DNA of 64,000 nucleotides from Mesomycoplasma ovipneumoniae (GTDB lineage Bacteria; Bacillota_I; Bacilli_A; Mycoplasmatales; Metamycoplasmataceae): NCBI RefSeq assembly GCF_030012565.1, contig NZ_CP124621.1, positions 806,001 to 870,000 of the forward strand, read 5' to 3'. Shown piece by piece: positions 34,201 to 44,161 of this stretch (position 1 is its first letter; each line of letters starts with the position of its first letter). The notes under the pieces were generated by a model. It saw only the letters and a program-made list of their open reading frames with translations, ran no database searches and was not told where the DNA came from. The position numbers and the translations under genes were made by a program.

Positions 34201-35370
34201 AAGATGTGTTTTTGTGCTGTACATTTTCTTACTAGAGTAAAACTAAATATCTTAGAAAATGGTTCTCTAATTCGTTTTTGTGCTGTACAATTTATTACTA
34301 GAGTAAAACTAAAAAAAGGAAAGACAATTACAAATTCATTGTTTTTGTGCTGTACAATTTATTACTAGAGTAAAACTAAAAAAAGGAAAGACAATTACAA
34401 ATTCATTGTTTTTGTGCTGTACATTTTCTTACTAGAGTAAAACAGTGATACAATAAGTAGTGTTGGACTAGATGTTTTTGTGCTGTACAATTTCTTACTA
34501 GAGTAAAACCTGTTTGAAATTATCGAGCAAATAGGGTACGTTTTTGTGCTGTACAATTTCTTACTAGAGTAAAACGTTAAATTGTTGACTTTCATATTTT
34601 TTATCGTTTTTGTGCTGTACAATTTCTTACTAGAGTAAAACATAGTTTACAATTTCATTAAATAAAAGTCAAGTTTTTGTGCTGTACAATTTATTACTAG
34701 AGTAAAACAAAATTTTAGTGTAAAGGAAGGAACCTCGGGTTTTTGTGCTGTACAATTTCTTACTAGAGTAAAACAATAAAGACCGTCAAGACCAATTCTA
34801 TCGTGTTTTTGTGCTGTACAATTTCTTACTAGAGTAAAACAAAAATGTTTCATATTTGTCACGTTCAATTGTTTTTGTGCTGTACAATTTCTTACTAGAG
34901 TAAAACAGTTTATGCCCTAGTGTTCCGCTATGTCCTTGTTTTTGTGCTGTACAATTTCTTACTAGAGTAAAACCATAAATTTAAATCTAAGCTTCCTGAT
35001 ATAGTTTTTGTGCTGTACAATTTCTTACTAGAGTAAAACTTGAAAATTGATAAAATCATCGCGGTTATTGTTTTTGTGCTGTACAATTTCTTACTAGAGT
35101 AAAACTATTAACAACACTAACCTTAAATTTGATTATTTTTTGTGCTGTACATTTTCTTACTAGTGTAAAACAAATATACAAATGTCTTTAAACCCGCTTT
35201 AGTTTTTGTGCTGTACAATTTTTTACTAGAGTAAAACTGATTTTAAAGATTTAAGTTATGAAGATGTGTTTTTGTGCTGTACATTTTCTTACTAGAGTAA
35301 AACGGATATACCCTGCCAAAAGAATTTAAATCAGTTTTTTGTGCTGCACAATTTTTTACTAGAGTAAAAC
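31234..35370 (+). CRISPR. CRISPR array, 63 repeats and 62 spacers
   Basis: 36-base repeat beginning GTTTTTGTGCTGTACAATTT and ending CTTACTAGAGTAAAAC. I followed repeat starts one by one at 66- or 67-base steps: 63 copies from 31234 to 35334, spacers 30 or 31 bases. Repeats from 34208 on carry scattered changes (ACATTTTC, TTTATTAC, ACTAGTGT, GCTGCAC), and a single variant with TTTTTTGC lies at 33415. Two spacers occur twice (33715/34178 and 34310/34377). The size suggests a long history of acquisition. Orientation plus from the leader and the tracrRNA direction. Confidence 0.98.
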
Positions 35371-35953
35371 TGAAGACACGAGGAACCCTATGAAAAAAGC
35401 ATGTTTGTGTGAATTAAAATTTCGTTTTAGAGTAAGAGATGAATACTACAAGGCAAGACGCAAGAGCAAGTATAGTTATTGTATGGCAGAATATTTTATT
35501 AGAATAAAACAACATTTAGACAAGGTAAGTTTAAAATGCCGTTGTTCTTGTGCGGTACAATTCATTAATTGAACAAAATGGCTCTACCAACAAATTACCA
35601 CCTATGGCCTATTATTTCCGTGCTGCGAAATTTCTTATTAGAGTAAAACAATATTATATCTAATACCATATAAACAAACACGAACAGTCACTAAATTAAA
35701 CAAAGCAAACCCTTTTTCAATAAATGAGGATGACGCGCAAATGAATAGATCACTAGCACAAGTTTTGATAATGATAACCTTATGATTAATACTAATTGGA
35801 ATTATAATTGCATCGGTTTAGAAGATATGACTTTATACACCAATTAACCAAGTTTTTGCACTGTACAATTTTTTATTAGAGTAAATCTGAGGAGTATCTT
35901 GCTGTAAACCGGAGTTTGTTTTTGCACTGTACAATTTTTTATTAGAGTAAATC
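35371..35953 (+). repeat. decayed distal end of the CRISPR array
   Basis: Six degenerate repeats can still be recognised at about 35402-35437, 35475-35510, 35544-35579, 35614-35649, 35852-35887 and 35918-35953. The last two are nearly identical (GTTTTTGCACTGTACAATTT, ending GAGTAAATC) and exactly 66 bases apart. Between 35650 and 35851 one or more units seem to have been lost or replaced. Confidence 0.8.
35741..35821 (+). CDS. possible small membrane peptide
   Basis: 26 residues, MNRSLAQVLIMITLWL plus a hydrophobic remainder, one TGA read as Trp, preceded by GAGGATGACGCGCAA. It would be a single membrane helix. It lies in the interrupted part of the decayed array. The frame is short and could be chance. 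Confidence 0.25.
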
Positions 35954-36029
35954 CTAATCACAAATTTTAATAACTTTGACTATATTTATCTAATGGATTT
36001 GATAGTAAATGATTTATAAAATTAAAAAT

Positions 36030-36692
36030 TTAATTTGAATTTAAAAATTCTTTTATTTGCGTTGAAGGGACGAAAAAAGAAATACCTTGAACTGGTTTTT
36101 CATTTATAAGCCGAAACGTCATTATCCCAATTACTTTGTTTTTAGTATTTAAAACAGGACCGCCACTATTTCCTGGTTCAATTGTGATACTAGTTCGAAC
36201 AAAATTTTGATTTACTAATTTATTAGTTCCTGAAACTATTCCTTTGCTGATTGTCAAGCCAAGATTATGTGGATTTCCAATTGTAAAAATTTCATCGCCA
36301 TAGTTAAAATCTTCTTCTATTTCAAGGTTTTTAACTTTTGTGTTTAATTCCAAACTTAATATGTCATAGTTTGGTGAAATTTTTATAATTTTAGTTTTTT
36401 TGTAGTCTTTTTCATTTGCAAAGCGGTAAAAAATTTTAATTTCATTATTATTTTCAAGAATGTGTTTATTTGTAATAATTTTATTATCTATAACAAAACC
36501 GGTAGCAAAAGACAATTCCTCGTTTTTTTGAAGTTTAATTTCAACAATTGACTTTAAAAGGACTTCATGGTTAATTTTTGAATTTAGTTTTATTCAATTA
36601 TTTGTTAGCAAACCAACGTTTGCTAACAAAATTCCAAGATTTAGAGCCAAAAATAAACCAATAAACCCGTATTTTTTAGTGAATTTTTTCAT
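36030..36692 (-). CDS. membrane-anchored trypsin-like serine protease
   Basis: 220 residues. An N-terminal helix (GFIGLFLALNLGILLANVGLL) anchors or exports the chain. The S1/DegP-type fold shows the catalytic His in TNKHILEN, Asp in YDILSLEL and Ser in IEPGNSGGPVLN, with GDEIFTIGNPHNLGLTIS before it. No PDZ domain. Likely acts outside the cell on host or own surface proteins. It lies between the CRISPR tail and the ribosomal operon and is driven by the poly-A promoter at 36728-36774, so expression may vary with tract length. Confidence 0.85.
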
Positions 36693-36727
36693 TTTATCTA
36701 AAAGTGTCTTATTCTTAAGTGTTTATA

Positions 36728-36774
36728 ATTATACCTTAATTTTTTCTCAGACCAAGCATTTTTTTTTTTTTTTT
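36728..36774 (-). promoter_or_regulatory. poly-A tract promoter of the serine protease
   Basis: Minus strand: A16 (36759-36774), TTGGTC (-35, 36750-36755), 16-base spacer, TATAAT (-10, 36728-36733), then a ~35-base leader to ATG at 36692. The upstream ~110 bases match the flanking repeats at 1965-2425 and 12380-12870. Homopolymers next to the -35 site are a known slip-prone switch in mycoplasma surface genes. Confidence 0.65.
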
Positions 36775-36953
36775 ACAAAAGGTTAATTTTAAAATAATAA
36801 AAATTCAGATTTTAGCGGCAAAAATGCCCATAAATCCGGGTATTTTTGCATATTTATATTGATTAAAAGTGAATTTTTGCCACCAAACTGGTGAGTTCAG
36901 GAGTTTTTATATTATTTAAAAAACTAAAGAACACTTTTTACTCTAAAAAGCAC

Positions 36954-36983
36954 AAAAAAACCTATGAATTCATAGGCTTTTTT
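36954..36983. terminator. terminator of the ribosomal protein operon
   Basis: AAAAAA-CCTATG-AATT-CATAGG-C-TTTTTT hairpin, 25 bases beyond the rplQ stop. On the minus strand the 3' arm runs into a T tract, ending the operon. Same core palindrome as 1785-1828. Confidence 0.75.
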
Positions 36984-37007
36984 AGATTTTGGTCTTTAAA
37001 TTACTAA

Positions 37008-37370
37008 CTAAACTAGTTCAATAATTGCCATTTTGGAATTATCGCCATTACGGCTAGGAATTTTAACTATTCGAGTATAGCCACCTTGTCTTTCTTGATA
37101 ACGAGGCGCTATTTTGGTAAATAAATAAGGCATAACTTTCATTCCGTCTTTGGTTTTTTGGTTATATAAATAACTAAGAACCTGACGGCGAGCTGCTAGA
37201 TCATTTTTTTTGGCTTTGGTAATTAGTTTTTCAACAACAGAACGAAGACGTTTTGCACGTGCAAGTGTGGTTTTTAGATGACCATGTAAAATTAAAGAAG
37301 TTGCAAGTGAGCGGAAAACTTGGCGATCTCAGGCAGCATCACGGGAATAAATTTGGTGCGGATTAGCCAT
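37008..37370 (-). CDS. rplQ: 50S ribosomal protein L17
   Basis: 120 residues. N-terminus MANPHQIYSRDAAWDRQVFR with the L17 pattern LATSLILHGHLKTTLARAK and the end GGYTRIVKIPSRNGDNSKM. One Trp is TGA-coded. Last gene of the alpha-operon part, 2 bases after the rpoA stop. Confidence 0.95.
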
Positions 37371-37372
37371 AA

Positions 37373-38371
37373 TTAGTTTTCTCCTTTTTGTTCGTTTTTA
37401 TATATTTCAAGTTTTTCAATTATTTCCTGAACTGATTTACGGCCAAGATTTTTAATATTTTCAAAGTCATCTTGTGTTAAATTTTCAATGTCAGAAATTT
37501 TATAATAATGTGCACGTCTGAGCGCATTTATTGAGCGCACGGAGAGGTCCAAAGACTCAATTGCATCCGAAAAGCGGCGGGATGGTTCTTCTTTGACAGT
37601 TAGAGGTTCAAAAAATTCTTCTGAGAATTTGTTAATGTTTTCAACATTTGCTAAAATATTAAGGTGGGCAAGCAAGATTTTTGAACCCTCAGAGACAGCG
37701 TCTTTAGCTTTAATGGAGCCATCAGTTTTAATTGAAAAACTTAGTTTTTCTTCAACAATCGGGCTGGCTGAGTTAATTTCAACAGATTGATAATTAGCAC
37801 TTAAAACCGGTGAAAAATCACTGTCAACAGCCAAAACTGTACCATCAAGGTTGGATTCCAGACTTAATAAAACTTCGTTTACGAATTTTTTATTAGTTTC
37901 AAAATCGCTAAAACCTTTACCTGAAGTTATAAAAAGTTCAAATTTAAGTGAATTAACCCTTGAGACATCGGCAATATATAAATCAGGATTAACAATTTTT
38001 AGTCCGCTGTCAGAAACAATGTCCCGAGCATAAATTTGTCCGGCTTTTTGGCCATTAAAACTTGCCCGGTGAATTTGATTTTGACCAAAAAGAGCAGGAT
38101 CATAGAAAAAACGGACTCTTTTTAGGTTATTTAAAATTGTAACAACATCTTCAATTACATCATCAAGAATACTAAATTCATGAGTTACGCCGGCAATTTT
38201 TACTCCAAAAACAGCACAGGAAGTAATTGAAGACAAAACTACACGACGAAGGGCATTTCCGATTGTATTTCCAAGTCCGCGCTCGAGCGGTTTTAGTTCA
38301 AAACTTGTTTCAAATTCACTAATTTGGTCAGTTAAGTTTTCAGAATAGTAAACATTTGCATGTTTTTTCAT
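37373..38371 (-). CDS. rpoA: RNA polymerase subunit alpha
   Basis: 332 residues. N-terminal dimerisation domain with FELKPLERGLGNTIGNALRR, and C-terminal domain with LDLSVRSINALRRAHYYKI and LGRKSVQEIIEKL (helix-hairpin-helix). Assembles the RNA polymerase core and contacts UP elements. Flanked by rpsK and rplQ as usual. Confidence 0.97.
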   Translation of the reverse strand: MKKHANVYYSENLTDQISEFETSFELKPLERGLGNTIGNALRRVVLSSITSCAVFGVKIAGVTHEFSILDDVIEDVVTILNNLKRVRFFYDPALFGQNQIHRASFNGQKAGQIYARDIVSDSGLKIVNPDLYIADVSRVNSLKFELFITSGKGFSDFETNKKFVNEVLLSLESNLDGTVLAVDSDFSPVLSANYQSVEINSASPIVEEKLSFSIKTDGSIKAKDAVSEGSKILLAHLNILANVENINKFSEEFFEPLTVKEEPSRRFSDAIESLDLSVRSINALRRAHYYKISDIENLTQDDFENIKNLGRKSVQEIIEKLEIYKNEQKGEN

Positions 38372-38377
38372 AAAATC

Positions 38378-38782
38378 CTACCTTTTTTCCTGACGTTTAA
38401 ATCATTTACGCGGTGGGCGAGTTCCATTGTGAGGAATTGGGGTAACGTCTTGGGTAAGTAAAATATTAATTCCTGAAGTGATAATTTGCTTACGGGCGGC
38501 TTCTTTTCCTTGCCCGGTTCCTTTAAGGTGAACAACAACTTCACGCATTCCGTGCTCACGGGCTTTTTGGGCAGCAGCAGCAGTTGCTAAGGTAGCAGCA
38601 TATGCGGTTTTTTTCTTTGTTCCTTTAAAGCCAATTGATCCTGAACTAGCTCAAGAAATTACATTTCCTTGTTTGTCAGTAAAAGAAATTATCGTGTTTT
38701 GGTGTGAAGAGTGAATGTGGGCAATTCCGGCTGTTACATTTTTTGGACGGATTTTTTTAACTTTACGAGTATTAGTTGCCAT
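38378..38782 (-). CDS. rpsK: 30S ribosomal protein S11
   Basis: 134 residues. [20 protein letters not shown], the [16 protein letters not shown] stretch and the end [14 protein letters not shown] are S11 signatures; two Trp are TGA-coded, so the gene appears broken under the standard code. Decoding-platform protein of the small subunit. Confidence 0.95.
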
Positions 38783-38788
38783 GATTAA

Positions 38789-39205
38789 CTATTTTTTACC
38801 TTTGTCTTTTTTTGCCATAATTGCTTTTCTTGGACCTTTTCGAGTACGGGCGTTTTTCTGAGTTACTTGACCACGAACTGGAAGACCTTTACGATGACGG
38901 ATTCCACGATAACATTTAATTTCAATTAGTCTTTTAATATTTGACTGAACTTCACGGTGCAGGTCACCTTCGGTTTTATAAGTTTTTGCAATATCACGAA
39001 TGATTTGCAAAACATCTTCTTGGATTTCTTTAACTTTTGTATCTTGGGTTAAAACAGGATATTTTTTCCCAAATTTTTCTTGCTGAATTGCAGCAGTTTT
39101 GTCAATTATTTCTGCAGCAAGCGATTTTCCAATTCCATAAATACTTGTAAGAGCAATTACAATTCTTTTATGATTGGGGATTTCAACATTAAGAATACGT
39201 GCCAT
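38789..39205 (-). CDS. rpsM: 30S ribosomal protein S13
   Basis: 138 residues, slightly longer than usual (~120) because of an insertion around [39 protein letters not shown] and [14 protein letters not shown] are S13 hallmarks. Contacts tRNA and the 50S head bridge. Confidence 0.95.
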   Translation of the reverse strand: MARILNVEIPNHKRIVIALTSIYGIGKSLAAEIIDKTAAIQQEKFGKKYPVLTQDTKVKEIQEDVLQIIRDIAKTYKTEGDLHREVQSNIKRLIEIKCYRGIRHRKGLPVRGQVTQKNARTRKGPRKAIMAKKDKGKK

Positions 39206-39252
39206 ATTTTAAACTTATTTAAATAAATATATTTTCCTTTTTATAAAATTTT

Positions 39253-39287
39253 ATTTTTCACCTCTAAAAATTTCAAAGGTGAAAAAT
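39253..39287 (-). promoter_or_regulatory. intercistronic hairpin between rpmJ and rpsM
   Basis: ATTTTTCACCT / AGGTGAAAAAT arms around a 13-base loop, 48 bases before the rpsM ATG. No T run follows on the minus strand, so it is more likely an RNA-processing or stability hairpin than a terminator. Confidence 0.4.
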
Positions 39288-39315
39288 ACTAACAAAATAG
39301 AACAAAAATCAAAAA

Positions 39316-39429
39316 CTACCCTTGTCTTTGTTTGTGTTTTTTCAAAACACAAATTACACGGTTTACCGAACGACGCTTAATTATTTTGCAATCTTTGCAA
39401 ATTTTTTTAATACTTGCTCGAACTTTCAT
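39316..39429 (-). CDS. rpmJ: 50S ribosomal protein L36
   Basis: 37 residues, [20 protein letters not shown], with the zinc-binding Cys, Cys, Cys and His (CKDC ... [13 protein letters not shown]) of the zinc-dependent L36 form. Standard place between infA and rpsM. Confidence 0.93.
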   Translation of the reverse strand: MKVRASIKKICKDCKIIKRRSVNRVICVLKKHKQRQG

Positions 39430-39467
39430 TTTTTTTCCTTTAAATTTAGGTAATAATTTCAAAAAAA

Positions 39468-39695
39468 TTATTTAAAGCGGTAAACAATTCTTCCTTTTGA
39501 AAGATCATAAGGTGACATTTCAACCTTAACACTGTCGCCTAAAATAATTTTAATGTGGTGAAGTTTCATTTTCCCAGCAATATGACAATTTAATTTTACT
39601 CCGTTTTCAAGAGTTACTTCATATTCTTGGGAATTAAAAACGTGTGATATTTTACCTTGAAATAATAATTTTTGTTCTTTTGAAGAATTTTGCAT
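39468..39695 (-). CDS. infA: translation initiation factor IF-1
   Basis: 75 residues, an S1/OB-fold protein with [37 protein letters not shown] and the end [13 protein letters not shown]. Blocks the A site during initiation. Start is adjacent to the map stop, indicating coupling. Confidence 0.94.
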   Translation of the reverse strand: MQNSSKEQKLLFQGKISHVFNSQEYEVTLENGVKLNCHIAGKMKLHHIKIILGDSVKVEMSPYDLSKGRIVYRFK

Positions 39696-40448
39696 CTATT
39701 TTTGGTCCATTTCTGTTAGTATTATTCCCTTCCCGTCTTGAATTAAAATTGTCTGTTCATAATGGGAAGTTTTTTTACCATCATTTGATTGTACCGATCA
39801 TCCGTCTTTTAGAATTTTTATTCGCGGAGAACTCTGGACGATCATTGGCTCAATACAAATTACCATATTATTTTGTAATTTTTTTCCTCTACCCGGGACG
39901 CCAAAATTGAAAATATTAGGATTTTCGTGCAATTTTTTACCAATACCATGGCCGCAAAATTCAACAGGGGTAAAAAATCCATAAGATCTTATTACTTGAC
40001 TGATAGCAAATCCAATGTCGCCTGTTGTTGCACCAGGTTTGATTGCCTTGAATCCGGCAAAAAAAGCTTCCTCGGCGCATTTTATTAGTTTTTCATTTTC
40101 AGCATTTTGGCCAAGTGATTTACTAAAAGCACTGTCGGCAAAAAAACCATTGTAAGATAGTCCTAAATCAACAGAGACCAAATCACCTTCTTGAAGAATG
40201 TAGTCATTTGGAATACCATGAATAAGGATTTCATTAACACTTATACAAATAGTTGCCGGAAAACCGTGATAATTTAGAAATGCTGGTTTGGCGCCTCTAG
40301 CAATAATCTCATCAAAAGCGATGGCATCAATTTCTTTTAAAGAGATTCCTGGTCTTACAAAGTCATAAATTTTTTTTTTGACTTCTGCCAGGAGTTTAGC
40401 GGCAATTTTTAGTTGTTGAATTTCAAATTCTGTTTTAATTAGAGACAT
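39696..40448 (-). CDS. map: methionine aminopeptidase type I
   Basis: 250 residues. Metal ligands are visible: Asp in VSVDLGLSYNGFFADSA, His in EFCGHGIGKKLHE, Glu in CIEPM and the C-terminal Glu in ILTE. Removes the N-terminal Met of new proteins. One TGA (Trp) occurs near the C-terminus. Overlaps the adk end by 10 bases. Confidence 0.94.
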
Positions 40449-41080
40449 TTTTCAATTTCACTAACAATTTCATCCAAGCTTCTCTCAACATTTAAGTAAT
40501 AAATTTTACCATGTTTTTCATAATAATCGACAATTGGGCTTACAGATTCATTAAATTTTTCAATTCGAAGCTTAACAATTTCAGGACGATCATCTGGACG
40601 GGTAAATAAAGGCTCGTTGTCAATGTCGCATGTATTTTCTACTTTTGGTTTTGCCAATAATAAATTATATGATTTTTGACATTTACTGCAAAACAAACGT
40701 TGAGAAAGACGGCTAACTATTGTCTCTGGCTGGATTTGGAGGTAAAAAACTTTGTCAACATCAATTTTATTTTCATTCATAAAATTGAGTTGATTTAATG
40801 TTCGCGGGTAGCCATCAAGAATATAACCTGTCTCTGGCGGGAGTTGACTGATAAAATTTGACAATAAATCGTTTGTGATTTCATCAGGAACATATAGGCC
40901 ATTTTTAACATAGTTTTGAATTTTCTCGGCAAAATCACGATCTTTTTCAATTTTTTCACGGAAAAGATTACCAGTAGAAATATGAACTAATTTAAACTTG
41001 TCAACTAGAATTTTTGAAATACTACCTTTTCCTGAACCAGGGGCGCCAATTAAAAGAATTTTTGAATTAGATAATGACAT
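40439..41080 (-). CDS. adk: adenylate kinase
   Basis: 213 residues. Walker-type loop LIGAPGSGKGS, LDGYPRTLNQ, and the zinc LID CSKC ... CDID (Cys-Cys-Cys-Asp type as in Gram-positives). Catalyses ATP + AMP = 2 ADP. In the secY-adk-map-infA order shared by Firmicutes and mollicutes. Confidence 0.95.
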   Translation of the reverse strand: MSLSNSKILLIGAPGSGKGSISKILVDKFKLVHISTGNLFREKIEKDRDFAEKIQNYVKNGLYVPDEITNDLLSNFISQLPPETGYILDGYPRTLNQLNFMNENKIDVDKVFYLQIQPETIVSRLSQRLFCSKCQKSYNLLLAKPKVENTCDIDNEPLFTRPDDRPEIVKLRIEKFNESVSPIVDYYEKHGKIYYLNVERSLDEIVSEIEKCL

Positions 41081-41109
41081 TGTTAAATTTTGAGACCTTT
41101 TTTAATTTT

Positions 41110-42531
41110 TTACCATAATAAATCACGACTTGACTTTGCCGAAGAAGAATCTTGTTTATATGTAAGATTTTTGCGGATTTTTTTTGTTTGTTTTAGTACT
41201 TTTTGCGCTCCATAACGTGCTTTAATTTGCGATATAGTTTCAAGAGCAGTTGTTCCTAAAATTATTATTGAGGTTCCTGAAAAAGTTATTGCCGAAGGTA
41301 GACCTAACATTATCGCAATTGGCTGAAAAATTCCAAGAAAAGTCAAATAAATAGCACTAAATACTGAAATTCGAAGAATAACACCAATTAAATAATCTTC
41401 AGTTTGCTCGCCAGGACGAATACCGGGGATAAAAGTTGAATTTTTTGCAAAATCCTGGGAAATTTTATCAATTCGCGATTGCTGAAGCGACATAATAATG
41501 CTAAAAATAATATTACATACAATGAATATAGTAAGTCCAATTGGATGGTGAATTTGCAAATTATTATCGATTCAATTACGAACAGCTGAAGTGTTTCGGT
41601 CAAAAAATCCAGTCAAAAGTGAAGGGATTGAAACAACAATTAACGCAAAAATTACTGGCATAATTCCGGCTGGATTTAGTTTTAAAGGTAAAACTGATAT
41701 TTCTTTAATGTTTTTGGACATCCCTGAACCAGTTTGTTGAATTGGGATTTTTCTCTCGGCCAAATAAACATAAACTGATATAAATAAAATAGCCAAAAAT
41801 GCAACAATATAAAGGATAAAACTAAGAACTTGCGTTATTAGAGATGAAGGCGAAGAAAGATCGACTAAATACTCAAAAGCATGACGAAAACGTTGTGGAA
41901 GAGCAACAATTATTCCCGAAAAAATTAATAACGAAGTCCCGTTTCCTACACCTTTATCGGTTATCTGTTCGGCTAAAAACAAGGAAAAAAGCGAACCAGC
42001 AACTAAAATAAGCGGTAAAACAAACCAAACATATCCAGCGCTAGTAATTTCTAAACGAACAAAACCAAAACTTTCATTAAGAATAACGGTTCGAATTAAA
42101 ACAATCGCCTGAATAAGAGCAACAAGAAGAGTCAAAAATCTTGTAATTATATTGATTTTTCTTCTTCCGGCAGGACCAGACTGGGAAAGTCGATGAATTG
42201 GAGGAAAAATCTTTGTTTGAGCAATAAGCATAAACAAAGACGACGTAATAAAAGGGCTGATGCCTAAGGCAACAACTGAAAAATTAAGTAACCCGCCACC
42301 ACCGACGGTATTAATGATACCTAAAAATGAGTTGGTATCAATTTGAAATTGCAACAACCTGAGCCCAGGAATAGTAATTGTACCACAAACAATAAAAATT
42401 ACCAATAAAAAAAATGTAAAAATTATTTTGCGGGCAAGAACTTTTTCTTTATAAACAAAAAGGATATAATTTTTAAGACTTATATATCCAGAATTTGTTT
42501 TTTCTCAAAGTTTAGCAAAAAATTTGCTCAC
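41110..42531 (-). CDS. secY: preprotein translocase subunit SecY
   Basis: 473 residues, ten membrane helices. TIPGLRLLQFQ, GISPFITSSLFM, QSGPAGRRKIN, DKGVGNGTSLLIF, AERKIPIQQ and MQQSRIDKI are SecY landmarks. The frame starts with GTG at 42531, whose first base is shared with the rplO stop (TAGTG); no ATG is available upstream in frame. Central pore of the Sec channel. Confidence 0.94.
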
Positions 42532-42977
42532 TAGTTTACCTCAGTTATTGAACCGCCGAGCTCTTCAATTTTAACTAATGCCGCTTCAGAATAAGCATTT
42601 GTTGTTACAAAAAGTTTTTTAGTTAATTCACCTTTTGCAAGTAATTTTGCTGGCAAATTACGTTTTTTAAGCACACCTTTAAGATAAAGTGACTCAAGAC
42701 TAACTTTATCCCCATCTTGATAACGGCTTTCAAGATCTGATAAATTAAAGATTTCATATTTTTTTGAGTTAAAATTGCGGAAACCAATTTTTGGCACACG
42801 ACGAAATCAAGGGTTTTGACCACCTTCAAAGCCAAGACGAACAGTTGAACGTTTTTTTTGTCCAGATTGACCTCTACCGGCTTGTTTACCTTTTCCAGCA
42901 GCATGCCCACGCCCTTTACGGTGTTTTTTTGTTCTTGCACCAGGGGTATAAGTTAAATTTTCAAGTCTTATTGCCAT
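42531..42977 (-). CDS. rplO: 50S ribosomal protein L15
   Basis: 148 residues. [20 protein letters not shown] and [10 protein letters not shown] are L15 signatures. ATG at 42977 follows ATAGGAAC and a promoter at 43006-43011, so it starts a separate transcript. rpmD (L30), usually just upstream, is absent, as in other mycoplasmas. Confidence 0.95.
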
Positions 42978-43005
42978 GTTTGTTCCTATTTTTTTAAGTT
43001 ATATA

Positions 43006-43011
43006 ATTATA
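43006..43011 (-). promoter_or_regulatory. -10 promoter for rplO-secY-adk-map-infA...
   Basis: Minus strand AGTATAATTATAT gives a perfect TATAAT 29 bases before the rplO ATG, right after the hairpin at 43021-43055. Confidence 0.6.
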
Positions 43012-43020
43012 CTTTATTTT

Positions 43021-43055
43021 AAAACTTTTTTTCAAAAAAAATGAAAAAAAGTTTT
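43021..43055 (-). terminator. terminator-like hairpin between rpsE and rplO
   Basis: AAAACTTTTTTTC / GAAAAAAAGTTTT arms (13 bp) with a 9-base loop, in the 182-base gap between rpsE and rplO. On the minus strand it lies just before the rplO promoter, splitting the super-operon into two units. Confidence 0.55.
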
Positions 43056-43159
43056 AAGCAATTTTTAGTGCCCAAATTTTACCTGAGGCACTAATAATTT
43101 AAAGATTTTTTGCTAATTTTTAAATAAAGGGAAAAATTTATGAATTTGTAAAGCAAAAG

Positions 43160-43792
43160 TTATTTTTTTTGGGCTAAAACTTGTGAAGGATTAAGATCAC
43201 GAAGTTCAGCTATTTGATTAATAGTTTTAAGTCCTAAAAGCGCTTTGAGAGTTGCGCGCACAACGTTAATTTTTGTTCTTGATCCGTAAGTTTTTGTATA
43301 AATATCAGTATATCCAGCAAGTTCAACAACAGCACGCACAGTGTTTGAAGCAACAATTCCTTTACCTCTTGGGGCTGGTTTGATGAGAATTTTTGAGGCT
43401 GAATATTTAGCATTTATCTCGTGAGGAACGGTTGATCTTCGGTAAATTGGTACAGTTACAAGACGGTTTTGTGCATCTTTAACGGCTTTACGAATTGAGT
43501 CTTGCACTTCGTTAGCTTTTCCGTGACCTAGTCCAACTTTTCCTTTTTTGTTTCCAACAACGGCAAAGGCACTAAAAGAAAAACGGCGACCACCTTTTAC
43601 AACTTTAGTTACCCGGGCAACTGAAATTATTCTCTCTTCAAACTCAGGGCGAAAATTTTTCTCTTTTGGTTTTTGACGCTGAGCACGTGGACGTTGTTGA
43701 CGGTTGGCTTCTTTTGGAGCGAATTGTTTTTGATTTTGACTGTTTTGGTTTGTTTTTTGCTGGGTTGGTTTATTTTGAAGATTTGTATCCAT
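43160..43792 (-). CDS. rpsE: 30S ribosomal protein S5
   Basis: 210 residues; the first ~45 form a Gln/Asn/Lys-rich extension typical of mycoplasma S5. [29 protein letters not shown] and [10 protein letters not shown] identify the double-stranded RNA-binding S5 core. Decoding accuracy protein. Confidence 0.95.
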   Translation of the reverse strand: MDTNLQNKPTQQKTNQNSQNQKQFAPKEANRQQRPRAQRQKPKEKNFRPEFEERIISVARVTKVVKGGRRFSFSAFAVVGNKKGKVGLGHGKANEVQDSIRKAVKDAQNRLVTVPIYRRSTVPHEINAKYSASKILIKPAPRGKGIVASNTVRAVVELAGYTDIYTKTYGSRTKINVVRATLKALLGLKTINQIAELRDLNPSQVLAQKK

Positions 43793-43793
43793 T

Positions 43794-44159
43794 TTAGAAT
43801 TTTACTCCTTGGGCTCTTAATGATTCGGCAAAAGCTTTAATGCGACCATGATATAAATAACCGCTTCGGTCAAAAACAAAAGGATTTTCTTCCAATTTAA
43901 GCTCTTTTAATTTAGCGTATAATTCAGGGGCTAAATTACTTGCAGCTTGGATATTTCCGCTGTATTTATCAGATTTATCAAGTGTTGAAACCGAAAGGAT
44001 AACTTGATTTTTTCAAGGATCAAAAATATAAGCATAAAAATGACGTAAAGATTTATATACGCCAATCCGGTATTTTTTTTGTTCTTGGTGCGAAGGACTA
44101 AGTTTTTTCAAAATACGGACATGTTTTGCTTTTCGGTGAAAATTACGTGATTTTTGCAT
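43794..44159 (-). CDS. rplR: 50S ribosomal protein L18
   Basis: 121 residues. Starts [40 protein letters not shown] is the L18 C-terminal signature. Binds 5S rRNA. One Trp is TGA-coded. Confidence 0.94.
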
Positions 44160-44161
44160 AA

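Noticed and set aside
31560-34868. Open frames up to 154 codons within the CRISPR array on both strands
   Set aside because: They translate the repeat over and over (FCAVQFLTRVK, FTLVRNCTAQK) and cross spacers; no ribosome sites. They are artefacts of the array.
42978-43159. Possible rpmD (L30) between rpsE and rplO
   Set aside because: The 182 bases hold only a hairpin and a promoter; no L30-like frame on either strand.
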